This document shows positions 1 to 5,949 of a stretch of 6,923 nt of DNA, piece after piece. This stretch comes from Bdellovibrionales bacterium. Lineage in GTDB: Bacteria > Bdellovibrionota_G > JALEGL01 > JAGRAY01. The position numbers and the translations under genes were made by a program. The notes below the pieces were generated by a model that saw only the letters and a list, made by a program, of their open reading frames with translations, searched no databases and was not told where the DNA came from. Positions within the stretch are counted from its first letter, which is position 1. Each line of letters begins with the position of its first letter. The stretch is taken from positions 1 to 6,923 of the forward strand of contig JAGRAY010000092.1 in NCBI GenBank assembly GCA_020434375.1, in the 5' to 3' direction.

Positions 1-1
1 T

Positions 2-616
2 GCTGTTATCTCAGTGGCCTCAGTTATTCAAGATCTTCAACTGCCTTTGCATGTTCACTTCATTTTTCCTGTGGTCGAAAATATACCGAGCGATCGGTCA
101 GTCAAACCTGGCGATGTGTTTCTAGGGAAAAATGGCAAAAGTGTTGAAATTGAAAACACAGATGCCGAGCGAAGGTTAATCCTAGCCGACGCCCTTTGTT
201 ATGCAGAAGAGCAGGGCGTGGATCATATCATTGATATTGCCACACTGACAGGAGCTGTTTTGGTTGCTTTGGGAGATGATATCGCGGGCATTATGGGTAC
301 AGATGAAACCATGATGAATTTGATTCGGTCTGCCGGCCAAACGGTTGGTGAAAAATACTGGCAACTTCCACTTGAGGAAAGCTATCGAAAGCTTTTGAAA
401 AGTGATGTCGCCGATTTAAAAAATGTGGCCGGTGGAAGATCAGCAGGATCGATCATTGGAGGTTTATTTCTTTCTGAGTTCGTTGAGAAAACACCTTGGG
501 TACACATTGATTGCGGTCCAGCGATGAGTGAAAAAGACAGTCCTCTTCTTCCTAAAGGAGGAACCGGATTTGCCGTGAGAACGTTTATTGAATTGCTGAC
601 AAAACTCGCTTCTTAA
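2..616 (+). CDS. pepA: Leucyl aminopeptidase (M17 family), C-terminal part, cut by left edge
   Basis: Cytosolic aminopeptidases of the M17 family remove N-terminal residues from peptides using two metal ions and act as hexamers. The reading frame is open to the left edge, so about 204 C-terminal residues are seen of the roughly 500 usual for the family. The frame includes ENIPSDRSVKPGDV, then the family signature as NTDAERRL (visible residues 52-59), then IDIATLTGA, ADLKNVAGGRSAGSI and a terminal LPKGGTGFAVRT. The metal-binding Asp and Glu of the signature and the Arg corresponding to the catalytic bicarbonate-binding Arg are present. The usual Gly between that Glu and Arg is Arg here, which is odd. 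The other metal ligands lie upstream, outside the window. A GTG at 14 is internal, not the start. The gene converges on the CPBP protease gene with a 6-base gap and no evident terminator. The family call is secure; exact substrate preference cannot be read. Confidence 0.95.
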   Translation, partial: AVISVASVIQDLQLPLHVHFIFPVVENIPSDRSVKPGDVFLGKNGKSVEIENTDAERRLILADALCYAEEQGVDHIIDIATLTGAVLVALGDDIAGIMGTDETMMNLIRSAGQTVGEKYWQLPLEESYRKLLKSDVADLKNVAGGRSAGSIIGGLFLSEFVEKTPWVHIDCGPAMSEKDSPLLPKGGTGFAVRTFIELLTKLAS

Positions 617-622
617 AGCAGA

Positions 623-1282
623 CTATTTTACAAGTATAGGTAGTTTACTAATAAAGTCGTAACTCCCAGGAAACCACTTGCAAAGTGCCGGCATGTAGGC
701 ATTCGAAATGGTGTGAAAAATGATTCCTGGAACGATAGACCGAAACTTAAGTGCCATCCACCCGGCGATGAGTCCTAAGCTTAGAGGGCCAAAAGCCCAT
801 ATTCCATGAGCTAACATAAATAGAATGCTAGAAATCACAATAGCCCAGGATTTTGAATAGCGAGTGAGAAGGGCATGGAGTAAGAGGCCTCGAAAAAAAA
901 GTTCTTCCGACAGCGGCGCAATAAGAAACAAGGTCCAATAGTCTGCTTGTTTGAACTCAATCTGACATCTGTGCACTAGTGTTGACGAGCCAAAAAATAT
1001 TATTTCGCAAATGGCGAAAATGCCGAAAGGAACTAAAGCCATGAACGCGACATACCACAGTGTTTTCTTAGGTTGAGGCCAGCACAACCTTAGTGAGTTG
1101 AAAGGTATGACGTTAAATATGACGAGAGCTGTGGTGCAAATGAAAAAAAATAGCTGCGGTAAAAAAGTGATCCAAGAATTTTTGAGTGCAGGGCGAATAT
1201 CATTGAAAATCCAAGGATGAAACAAAATTGAATACAAAAAGAGACACCCCATAACCAGGTACAGTTTTGATTTTGGCGTCAC
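623..1282 (-). CDS. CPBP-family (CAAX protease/bacteriocin-processing) intramembrane glutamic protease
   Basis: Integral membrane protein of 219 residues, rich in Phe, Leu and Ile, with several likely membrane helices. It carries the three conserved CPBP motifs: EELFFR (126-131, the EExxxR motif with the catalytic Glu), FMLAH (155-159, FxxxH) and HTISN (190-194, HxxxN). Family members include the eukaryotic CAAX protease Rce1 and bacterial proteins linked to bacteriocin immunity or processing; bacterial substrates are mostly unknown. I chose the GTG at 1282 because it forms a GTGA overlap with the stop of the preceding membrane-protein gene, suggesting translational coupling. A longer frame to 1378 would overlap that gene by about 100 bases and adds residues unlike a membrane protein start. 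An ATG at 1252 is a later alternative. It is the last gene of the rsmI operon. The family is confident; the substrate is unknown. Confidence 0.88.
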   Translation of the reverse strand: MTPKSKLYLVMGCLFLYSILFHPWIFNDIRPALKNSWITFLPQLFFFICTTALVIFNVIPFNSLRLCWPQPKKTLWYVAFMALVPFGIFAICEIIFFGSSTLVHRCQIEFKQADYWTLFLIAPLSEELFFRGLLLHALLTRYSKSWAIVISSILFMLAHGIWAFGPLSLGLIAGWMALKFRSIVPGIIFHTISNAYMPALCKWFPGSYDFISKLPILVK

Positions 1283-1485
1283 AAAAAATGACCTGGTGTT
1301 TTCAAAAAGAGATATAGGAGAACAAAGGCTGCGAGAAATGGGAAACCTATAAAAACAATTCGAAGGAATCCAATCCATTTGTATTTTTTTCGACGTTTGA
1401 GACTTTGAAATCCCCTAGAAATGTTAAAAAGGGCAAGACCTAAAAGAAAAAGTAAGGCTAAAATGGCCCCAAAGGTGTGGTTCAT
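1279..1485 (-). CDS. Small two-helix membrane protein, unknown function
   Basis: I do not recognise this 68-residue protein. It has a hydrophobic helix near residues 5-21, a strongly basic loop near 24-37 containing LKRRKKYKW, and a second hydrophobic helix near 40-62. By the positive-inside rule the loop would be cytoplasmic and both ends periplasmic. The gene starts with ATG 18 bases after the rsmI stop and its own TGA overlaps the GTG of the CPBP protease gene, so it is embedded in an operon and is very likely real despite its size. There is no strong Shine-Dalgarno in front of it, which fits translation coupled to rsmI. It might act with the CPBP protease as a partner or substrate, but position is the only evidence for that. 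Confidence 0.75.
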   Translation of the reverse strand: MNHTFGAILALLFLLGLALFNISRGFQSLKRRKKYKWIGFLRIVFIGFPFLAAFVLLYLFLKTPGHFL

Positions 1486-1503
1486 GGCGTGCTTTAAAAT
1501 TTA

Positions 1504-2184
1504 TCATTCTGAAGGCCCAATGACAATGGTGCATTCTCCTTTAATGGTTTTTTGTGATAAGATTTCAATTACTTCGATTAAGGAGCCCCTGTAGCTTTGC
1601 TCAAATTTTTTGGTCAGTTCTCTTGCCACAAACACTAAGCGGCTTGGTTTCCGATTACATAATTCAGTCAATGTTTTGATCATTCGATGGGGTGACTCAA
1701 AAAAACATGACGTGTATGAGCTTTCAATCATTGCATCTAAGATGCGCTGTCTTTCGCCTCCTTTTTTGGGTAGAAATCCGTAAAAAGTAAATGGAACAGC
1801 TTTAAAACCACAAATCGAAAGAGCCACCGTGATGGCAGAAGGGCCAGGAATCGGGACAATCTTGATGCCCTTTTTCAGTGCTTCAGAAACAATAAAGGCC
1901 CCAGGGTCCGATATGCCAGGCGTTCCGGCATCGGTTACCAGTGCGATATTTAGGCCTGATTCGAGTTTTTTTAACAAAATTTCTGGCCGTCTTCGTTGAA
2001 ATATTTCATCACAGCGAAAAAGCGGTTTTTCTAGTTTAAAATGTTTGAGAATTTTTAATGTTTTTCGAGTGTCTTCAGCGCCTATTTCATCAACAAATTC
2101 AATGGTTTGACGACAGCGATCACTGAGATCGCTCAAGTTGCCAATTGGGGTTCCCATGATGTACAACGTACCGATAGTTTGCAT
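1504..2184 (-). CDS. rsmI: 16S rRNA (cytidine(1402)-2'-O)-methyltransferase RsmI, short form
   Basis: RsmI uses S-adenosylmethionine to 2'-O-methylate C1402 in the decoding centre of 16S rRNA. The 226 residues show the family landmarks in order: GTPIGNLSDLS (11-21), AEDTRKT (36-42), VTDAGTPGISDPG (83-95), PGPSAITVAL (113-122), FYGFLPKK (134-141), FFESPHR (161-167) and ARELTKKFEQSYRGSL (187-202), ending in GECTIVIG. E. coli RsmI is about 286 residues; the extra C-terminal helical domain is absent here, so this is the catalytic tetrapyrrole-methylase-like domain alone. The frame ends with TGA immediately followed by TAA. It is the first gene of the minus-strand operon and diverges from the lipoprotein genes across a 73-base gap. 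No clear Shine-Dalgarno precedes the ATG, so a leaderless or very short-leader mRNA is possible. Confidence 0.96.
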   Translation of the reverse strand: MQTIGTLYIMGTPIGNLSDLSDRCRQTIEFVDEIGAEDTRKTLKILKHFKLEKPLFRCDEIFQRRRPEILLKKLESGLNIALVTDAGTPGISDPGAFIVSEALKKGIKIVPIPGPSAITVALSICGFKAVPFTFYGFLPKKGGERQRILDAMIESSYTSCFFESPHRMIKTLTELCNRKPSRLVFVARELTKKFEQSYRGSLIEVIEILSQKTIKGECTIVIGPSE

Positions 2185-2257
2185 AAAGTTATTGTGTAAG
2201 TCTTCTTGAGTTCAGGCAAGACAATCCGTTAAACTAGAAAGAGAGAGTTTATAAAGT

Positions 2258-2734
2258 ATGAGATCGCACCTACTACCAACCACGATATGTTTAGCCTTGA
2301 GTATTCTATGCTGCACAGGTGATCCCGGAAGAATTCCCATCTCTCTAGATTTTACGCAAGTTACGAATACGAGTCAGATTCAGCGATTTTTGTTTGTCGT
2401 GAAAGAACCCGCAGACCCTATTGGTCTTGCCATTTTGTTTCCTGATGAGTGCACCGGTTGTACAGTGTCAGAGACGCCGTGTCCTGCCGCGAACAGTTGT
2501 GTCAAAGTGAATGCGTGCGGTTTTTTAGTTACAGATGAAGGATTTGAAGCACGGGTCGATTTTTCAGACTTCGACAATGGTGCTGATATTGAAATCATCG
2601 CGTGTGCAACGAACGGAATCGATACCATCATTGCATCAGGTGCGACGGTCATCAAAAATACAGGGGGACAGGAGGCACAAGTGGCATTGTCTGATTCAGA
2701 CACTTCTTGTGATTTGCTACCGCAATGCCCATGA
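2258..2734 (+). CDS. Putative lipoprotein, cysteine-rich (first of three)
   Basis: No known family is recognised. The 158-residue product begins with a signal peptide (residues 1-17 or so, hydrophobic ICLALSIL) ending in a Cys-Cys pair at 18-19, consistent with a relaxed lipobox and lipid attachment to one of them. The mature part is acidic and Cys-rich: eight further Cys, five of them clustered between residues 65 and 87, which implies disulfides outside the cytoplasm. Beta-type segments such as IPISLDF and FLFVV, and the tail pattern IASGATVIKNT...VALS, resemble those of the next lipoprotein. It is the first gene of a three-gene set; its stop TGA overlaps an ATG of the second gene. A weak GAGAG-type ribosome site lies upstream of the ATG. 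Confidence 0.82.
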   Translation: MRSHLLPTTICLALSILCCTGDPGRIPISLDFTQVTNTSQIQRFLFVVKEPADPIGLAILFPDECTGCTVSETPCPAANSCVKVNACGFLVTDEGFEARVDFSDFDNGADIEIIACATNGIDTIIASGATVIKNTGGQEAQVALSDSDTSCDLLPQCP

Positions 2735-3153
2735 AATCATTTTTTCAATTTTTCTGTGTTTCTCTTTGCCTAGGTTTGATCTCGAGTTGTTCGCAATCAG
2801 ATCATCAAATTTCAGTAACGTTTGCGGGTAACACGGCAGCTTTTGCAAATGCCTCTGCAGTTGATCTAGTTCTTGTCGTGACCAATCTTGAACTTAATGG
2901 GGAAATTCTTGATGTTGATTCCAATGGTGATCCGGACACTTTTGTATTTCCTGAAAGCTGTGGTGCGTTAATTTCTGCGGGATGTGGTTATGAGATTCAG
3001 TCGGGTCAGATTTTTTCAATAGGCGCATTTCCTCTTAATTTTAAATATGAACTAGAAGCCAGGATAAGAGATGCAAGTGGCAATAATATTGCGTCGGGTC
3101 AAACAACTTTTACAAACACCTCAGACCTTACAACGCTGATCGTCAACCTATGA
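2731..3153 (+). CDS. Putative lipoprotein (second of three)
   Basis: No known family is recognised. From the ATG at 2731 the protein has 140 residues, with a Lys then a hydrophobic signal segment and the lipobox ISSC, lipidated Cys at 20. I chose this ATG because it makes an ATGA overlap with the first lipoprotein's stop, the same arrangement as at the next junction; an in-frame ATG at 2725 adds only Met-Pro. The mature part is acidic, with a DVDSNGDPDT segment (61-70) that looks like a calcium-binding-type Asp-rich loop, two further Cys (77, 85), and a tail YELEARIRDASGNNIASGQT resembling beta-sandwich adhesin or carrier lipoproteins. The tail matches the first lipoprotein in IASGxTxxxNT and a final VxL. 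Likely envelope-located; role unknown. Confidence 0.84.
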   Translation: MKSFFQFFCVSLCLGLISSCSQSDHQISVTFAGNTAAFANASAVDLVLVVTNLELNGEILDVDSNGDPDTFVFPESCGALISAGCGYEIQSGQIFSIGAFPLNFKYELEARIRDASGNNIASGQTTFTNTSDLTTLIVNL

Positions 3154-3701
3154 AATGTAGAATTCTTGTTATTGCAACTTTTCTTGTGTTTTCGAGTTTT
3201 CTTTTGGGATGCGGGGGTTCAAGCACCGTTGGTGTGCGCATCTTGGTTGCACAAAATGCGTCACCTAACTTATTGCAAGAAATAAAAACTGATTTAGACA
3301 ATGGAGACTCACGCGGTATTTACTTTAGGTTTGATCCACTGCATTTTTGTCCCTCAAGTATTGATGATGTGGATCCCTCTGCTACGGCGATTGTTCCAAG
3401 AGATCCAGTAGGTTCAGATCCTACGCGAAGTTCTTTTGAAATCGATACCTCAGCATTGAGTCCAGAAAAAATTTATCGCGTTCGTATGCTTGCAGTTAAT
3501 GCTACGGGAACCACCACACATCTTGGAACAATTAATTGTCCGATGTCGATCAAGTACCCTACACTTAATCAATTAGTCGTGTGCTTTGGAAACATCTCTC
3601 CCTCGCCTGTGTGTTCGGGTCTAGGAACCACATACCCACTTTTATTCAGTGCAACCAATGACTGCCAGCTAACGCCTGAGCAAGTCAGTCAGTGTTTTTA
3701 G
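3150..3701 (+). CDS. Putative lipoprotein (third of three)
   Basis: No known family is recognised. The 183-residue protein has a basic N-terminus (MKCR), a hydrophobic segment and a classical lipobox LLGC with lipid Cys at 21, followed by GGSS, a typical flexible tether. Six more Cys (67, 130, 145, 155, 172, 182) suggest three disulfides. The segment IYRVRMLAVNATGTT (108-122) has the same strand-turn-strand look as the tails of the two preceding lipoproteins, so the three may share one domain type. ATG at 3150 overlaps the previous stop as ATGA, so the three genes are probably one translationally coupled operon. It converges on rng with a 43-base gap that contains only a weak, T-poor hairpin. 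Confidence 0.85.
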   Translation: MKCRILVIATFLVFSSFLLGCGGSSTVGVRILVAQNASPNLLQEIKTDLDNGDSRGIYFRFDPLHFCPSSIDDVDPSATAIVPRDPVGSDPTRSSFEIDTSALSPEKIYRVRMLAVNATGTTTHLGTINCPMSIKYPTLNQLVVCFGNISPSPVCSGLGTTYPLLFSATNDCQLTPEQVSQCF

Positions 3702-3744
3702 CCGTTTTTCAAAACGCACAATTAATTATAAAAAGTCATTTACT

Positions 3745-5361
3745 TTATTCACTTTCGTTATGAACTTTATGAGGTGGTTTGGGTAAAAAAGCTTCCACGT
3801 CTTCCACCGGCTCATCTTCAAGTTCCGATTTGTGCTCGGATGTGACAGATCTTACGATGTCTTGTCCAGTGAAGTTGATTTGAAAATGTTCGGCGTGAAA
3901 ATTTGCTTGTTCTCGTATGACAATGGTTCGACCTGTTTGTTGTTCGAGTGCGACCAAAAATTCATACTCTTCATTCTTGAGAATTCGTGCCACGTTTGGA
4001 TGTGAAACAATTTCAATGTTTTCATGGGTTTTTCGTTTGTCAATTTCAAACCCAAGTTTACGGAGTATAGAATAGGCAACAGTCCTTGCAGACTTATGAA
4101 AACCTTTTCCATCACAAATGGCACAGGGCTCGCAGAGAAGACGTACCATGCTTTCTCGCGTTCGCTTTCGTGTCATTTCCACAAGGCCGAGTTCGGAGAT
4201 CTGCAGCACATTGGTTTTAGCTTTGTCGTCTGCTAAAACTTGCTCAAGTCGTCGGTAAACTTTTTCGCGATTGGATCTTCTATTCATATCGATGGTATCC
4301 AATATAATAAGACCGCCAAGATTACGAAGACGAAGTTGAGAAACTATTTCGTCAACGGCTTCCAGATTGGTTTTTAAAATGGTTTCTTCAAGATTTTTAG
4401 ATCCCACGAATCGACCTGTGTTAACGTCAATTGATGTTAGAGCCTCTGTTTGGTCAATCATTAAATAACCGCCAGACTTTAGCCATACCTTTCGTGAAAG
4501 AGCCTGGTCAATTCGATCTTCAATTCGATAGTGGTCAAAAATTGGTTTCTTTTCCTTGTATAAAACAACCTTGTTTTTTTCTTCTGGCGATTGAAGGGTC
4601 ATGAATTGTTTGATTCTTCGATAAGCCAGCCGATCATCAACCACAAACTCTTGAATATCTTCTGTGAAAAAATCTCTTACGACTCTCTGAACCAATGGAA
4701 TATCTTGGTGAATAAGTGACGGCGCTTTCATGCCCTGGCGACGCTTTAATATTTTTTTCCAAAGTTTTTCCAGGTAGAGAATATCGTGAATGATATTCTT
4801 TTCGGCCTGCTTTGAGGCCGCGGTTCGAATAATAAAACCACCTTCCAGAGTTTTGGTCTCTTGAACAATCTCTTTTAGTTTTCGTCTCTCTTTTTCAGTT
4901 TCTATTTTTCTAGATACTCCGATATGGTTGACCGTAGGCATGAATACCAAATACCGCCCTGGAAGAGAGACATGTGACGTAAGGCGTGCACCTTTTGTTC
5001 CGATGGGGTCTTTAGCCACCTGAACCAAGACTTCTTGACCTTCTTTAACGAGATCTTCAATTCGTGGACCTTGGCGATTTCGTCGCCGTTCTTCTTCAAC
5101 TTCCCTTTTGTTAAAGGCATCCCCATATTCTTCAAAAAAGTCTGTGACATAGAGAAAGGCAGCTCTTTCTAAGCCAATATCAACGAAAGACGCTTGCATG
5201 CCAGGCAGCACGCGGACGACTTTACCTTTATAAATATTCCCAACGATGCCACGTTCGTTTTCTCGCTCGATATAAAGTTCGGCAAGGCGATCATTTTCAA
5301 GAACAGCAACGCGAACCTCTTGTGGCGTTGCATTCACCACTAACTTTGTATTCGTTTTCAC
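3745..5361 (-). CDS. rng: Ribonuclease G/E family endoribonuclease
   Basis: RNase G/E enzymes cut single-stranded AU-rich RNA, often 5'-monophosphate dependent, and process rRNA and mRNA. The 538 residues hold an S1 domain (about 37-128, GNIYKGKVVRVLPGMQASFVDIG), the 5'-sensor Arg-Thr in FIIRTAA (179-180), the DNase I-like catalytic site with Asp312 in TSIDVN and Asp355 in LDTIDM, 43 residues apart as in E. coli RNase E (D303, D346), and the zinc-link Cys pair C413/C416 in CAICDGKG. The length and the CEPC zinc region resemble RNase G more than RNase E; there is no long degradosome scaffold, only an acidic tail (about 505-538). A short charged insertion (83-100, REVEEERRRNR) sits in the S1 domain. 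The start is GTG, chosen for the strong AGGAGGT 4 bases before it. It follows acyP by 50 bases and may be cotranscribed. Confidence 0.95.
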   Translation of the reverse strand: MKTNTKLVVNATPQEVRVAVLENDRLAELYIERENERGIVGNIYKGKVVRVLPGMQASFVDIGLERAAFLYVTDFFEEYGDAFNKREVEEERRRNRQGPRIEDLVKEGQEVLVQVAKDPIGTKGARLTSHVSLPGRYLVFMPTVNHIGVSRKIETEKERRKLKEIVQETKTLEGGFIIRTAASKQAEKNIIHDILYLEKLWKKILKRRQGMKAPSLIHQDIPLVQRVVRDFFTEDIQEFVVDDRLAYRRIKQFMTLQSPEEKNKVVLYKEKKPIFDHYRIEDRIDQALSRKVWLKSGGYLMIDQTEALTSIDVNTGRFVGSKNLEETILKTNLEAVDEIVSQLRLRNLGGLIILDTIDMNRRSNREKVYRRLEQVLADDKAKTNVLQISELGLVEMTRKRTRESMVRLLCEPCAICDGKGFHKSARTVAYSILRKLGFEIDKRKTHENIEIVSHPNVARILKNEEYEFLVALEQQTGRTIVIREQANFHAEHFQINFTGQDIVRSVTSEHKSELEDEPVEDVEAFLPKPPHKVHNESE

Positions 5362-5362
5362 G

Positions 5363-5399
5363 TTTACCTCCTCTTCAATATTAAAGAGGGTGAGGTAAA
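5363..5399 (-). promoter_or_regulatory. Inverted repeat enclosing the rng Shine-Dalgarno
   Basis: On the minus strand, TTTACCTC pairs perfectly with GAGGTAAA, the latter containing most of the rng Shine-Dalgarno. Inside, CTCTT pairs with AAGAG after a 3-base bulge, leaving an AT-rich 8-base loop. The mRNA could therefore fold so that the ribosome site (5366-5372) is masked up to one base from the GTG. RNase E is known to control its own mRNA through its 5' untranslated region, so an autoregulatory or coupling role is plausible here, but that is inference. The pairing itself is seen directly. Confidence 0.6.
5366..5372 (-). promoter_or_regulatory. Strong ribosome binding site of rng (decides GTG start)
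   Basis: AGGAGGT on the minus strand lies 4 bases before the GTG at 5361. It is the best Shine-Dalgarno in the window and fixes the non-ATG start of rng. It is part of the hairpin described separately. Confidence 0.85.
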
Positions 5400-5411
5400 G
5401 CGTTTAGGGAA

Positions 5412-5684
5412 TTACCCCTGAATATGAAAATCCAATAGATCTTCTTCTATGGGTTTCCAATTCACGCAAACCTTTTCCACCCGCGCTTGGGGCGGCCCGT
5501 TATGACACCAGCGGAGAAATACTTCTATTAATGCGGTTTCACCCTGGGCCTCAATTTCTACTGACCCATCAGGAAGGTTTCGAACAAATCCCTTTAACTC
5601 CAGTGCTCTTGCTTTGTCACGAGCCGTTGCCCTAAAAAAAACACCTTGAACCTTCCCATGAATGATCGCATGAATCCGCTTCAT
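5412..5684 (-). CDS. acyP: Acylphosphatase
   Basis: Acylphosphatases hydrolyse the carboxyl-phosphate bond of small acyl phosphates such as acetyl or carbamoyl phosphate; the physiological role in bacteria is unclear. The 90-residue protein has the normal length and both signatures: GKVQGVFFRATARDKA (10-25, holding the phosphate-binding loop and catalytic Arg18) and KGFVRNLPDGSVEIEAQG (31-48, catalytic Asn36). The ferredoxin-like fold fits the pattern of alternating strands and helices. ATG at 5684 gives the canonical length; a TGA two codons upstream in the same frame rules out extension. It precedes rng by 50 bases on the same strand, so the two are probably one transcription unit; no functional link between them is established. 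Confidence 0.96.
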   Translation of the reverse strand: MKRIHAIIHGKVQGVFFRATARDKARALELKGFVRNLPDGSVEIEAQGETALIEVFLRWCHNGPPQARVEKVCVNWKPIEEDLLDFHIQG

Positions 5685-5687
5685 TAT

Positions 5688-5765
5688 TCACTGGCACTGG
5701 ATAAATTCACGCCTCTTGTCATCCAAGGGGCGCTTCAAATCTTTTTGTTGAGCGTAGTTAATCAT
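5688..5765 (-). CDS. Possible short upstream ORF in frame with acyP
   Basis: A 25-codon frame starts at ATG 5765 and ends with a TGA two codons before the acyP ATG, in the same frame. The peptide begins MINYAQQKDLKRPLDD and ends FIQCQ. AAGGA lies 9 bases before the ATG, a usable ribosome site. With a TTG at 5813 it could be 41 codons and gain two more Cys. I do not recognise it. An open stretch of this size can occur by chance, so it may simply be the acyP leader; its tight placement before acyP is the main reason to list it. Confidence 0.25.
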   Translation of the reverse strand: MINYAQQKDLKRPLDDKRREFIQCQ

Positions 5766-5906
5766 GACTTGAAGTCCTTGACAACTCAAATCATAACCCA
5801 AATGACAATTCAAACCCGCCTATCATAAAGGGTTAATTTTAATAGACGTTTTTCGCTTTTTCGGTAGCATTGGTCACAAAATATTAATTTTGCTCTTTGG
5901 GCAATA

Positions 5907-5918
5907 CTGGTGTACCAG
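5907..5918. promoter_or_regulatory. 12-bp dyad, possible operator upstream of the basic-peptide/hydrolase operon
   Basis: CTGGTGTACCAG has perfect 5-base arms (CTGGT/ACCAG) around a 2-base centre. It lies 31 bases before the ATG of the basic-peptide gene and 7 bases before TAGAAT (5926-5931), a 5-of-6 match to a -10 box. No convincing -35 is found at the right distance. Together these could be an operator and promoter. The rest of the 5691-5949 gap shows only AT-rich sequence and a weak CAAAAT/ATTTTG inverted repeat at 5877-5892. Confidence 0.25.
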
Positions 5919-5949
5919 GTACGGGTAGAATTTAATCATTAAGGAAGTC

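Noticed and set aside
1283..1378. N-terminal extension of the CPBP protease to an ATG at 1378
   Set aside because: It would overlap the small membrane-protein gene by about 100 bases and gives an uncharacteristic N-terminus; the GTG at 1282 with GTGA overlap explains the junction better.
2206..2235. TTGAGT with TAAACT 18 bases on, as a promoter for the lipoprotein operon
   Set aside because: Both boxes match only four of six positions; it is possible but too weak to list as a feature.
2380..2703. 107-codon minus-strand ORF opposite the first lipoprotein
   Set aside because: It is antisense to a gene with a clear signal peptide and operon coupling; no start signal or recognisable family.
3703..3716. 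Small hairpin CGTTTTTCAAAACG between the third lipoprotein and rng, considered as a terminator
   Set aside because: The stem is only about 5 bp with few G-C pairs and no T run follows on either strand.
4024..4236. 70-codon plus-strand ORF inside rng, and similar minus-strand frames at 3852-4124 and 4902-5150
   Set aside because: All lie within the RNase G coding sequence in other frames and show no family features or start signals.
5778..5783. Perfect TTGACA -35 hexamer on the plus strand
   Set aside because: Nothing resembling a -10 box lies 16-18 bases downstream (AATGAC region), and the nearest plus-strand gene starts over 160 bases away.
5646..5828. 60-codon plus-strand ORF over the start of acyP
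   Set aside because: It overlaps the well-supported acyP start antisense, has no ribosome site and its product resembles nothing; it is best explained as a shadow.
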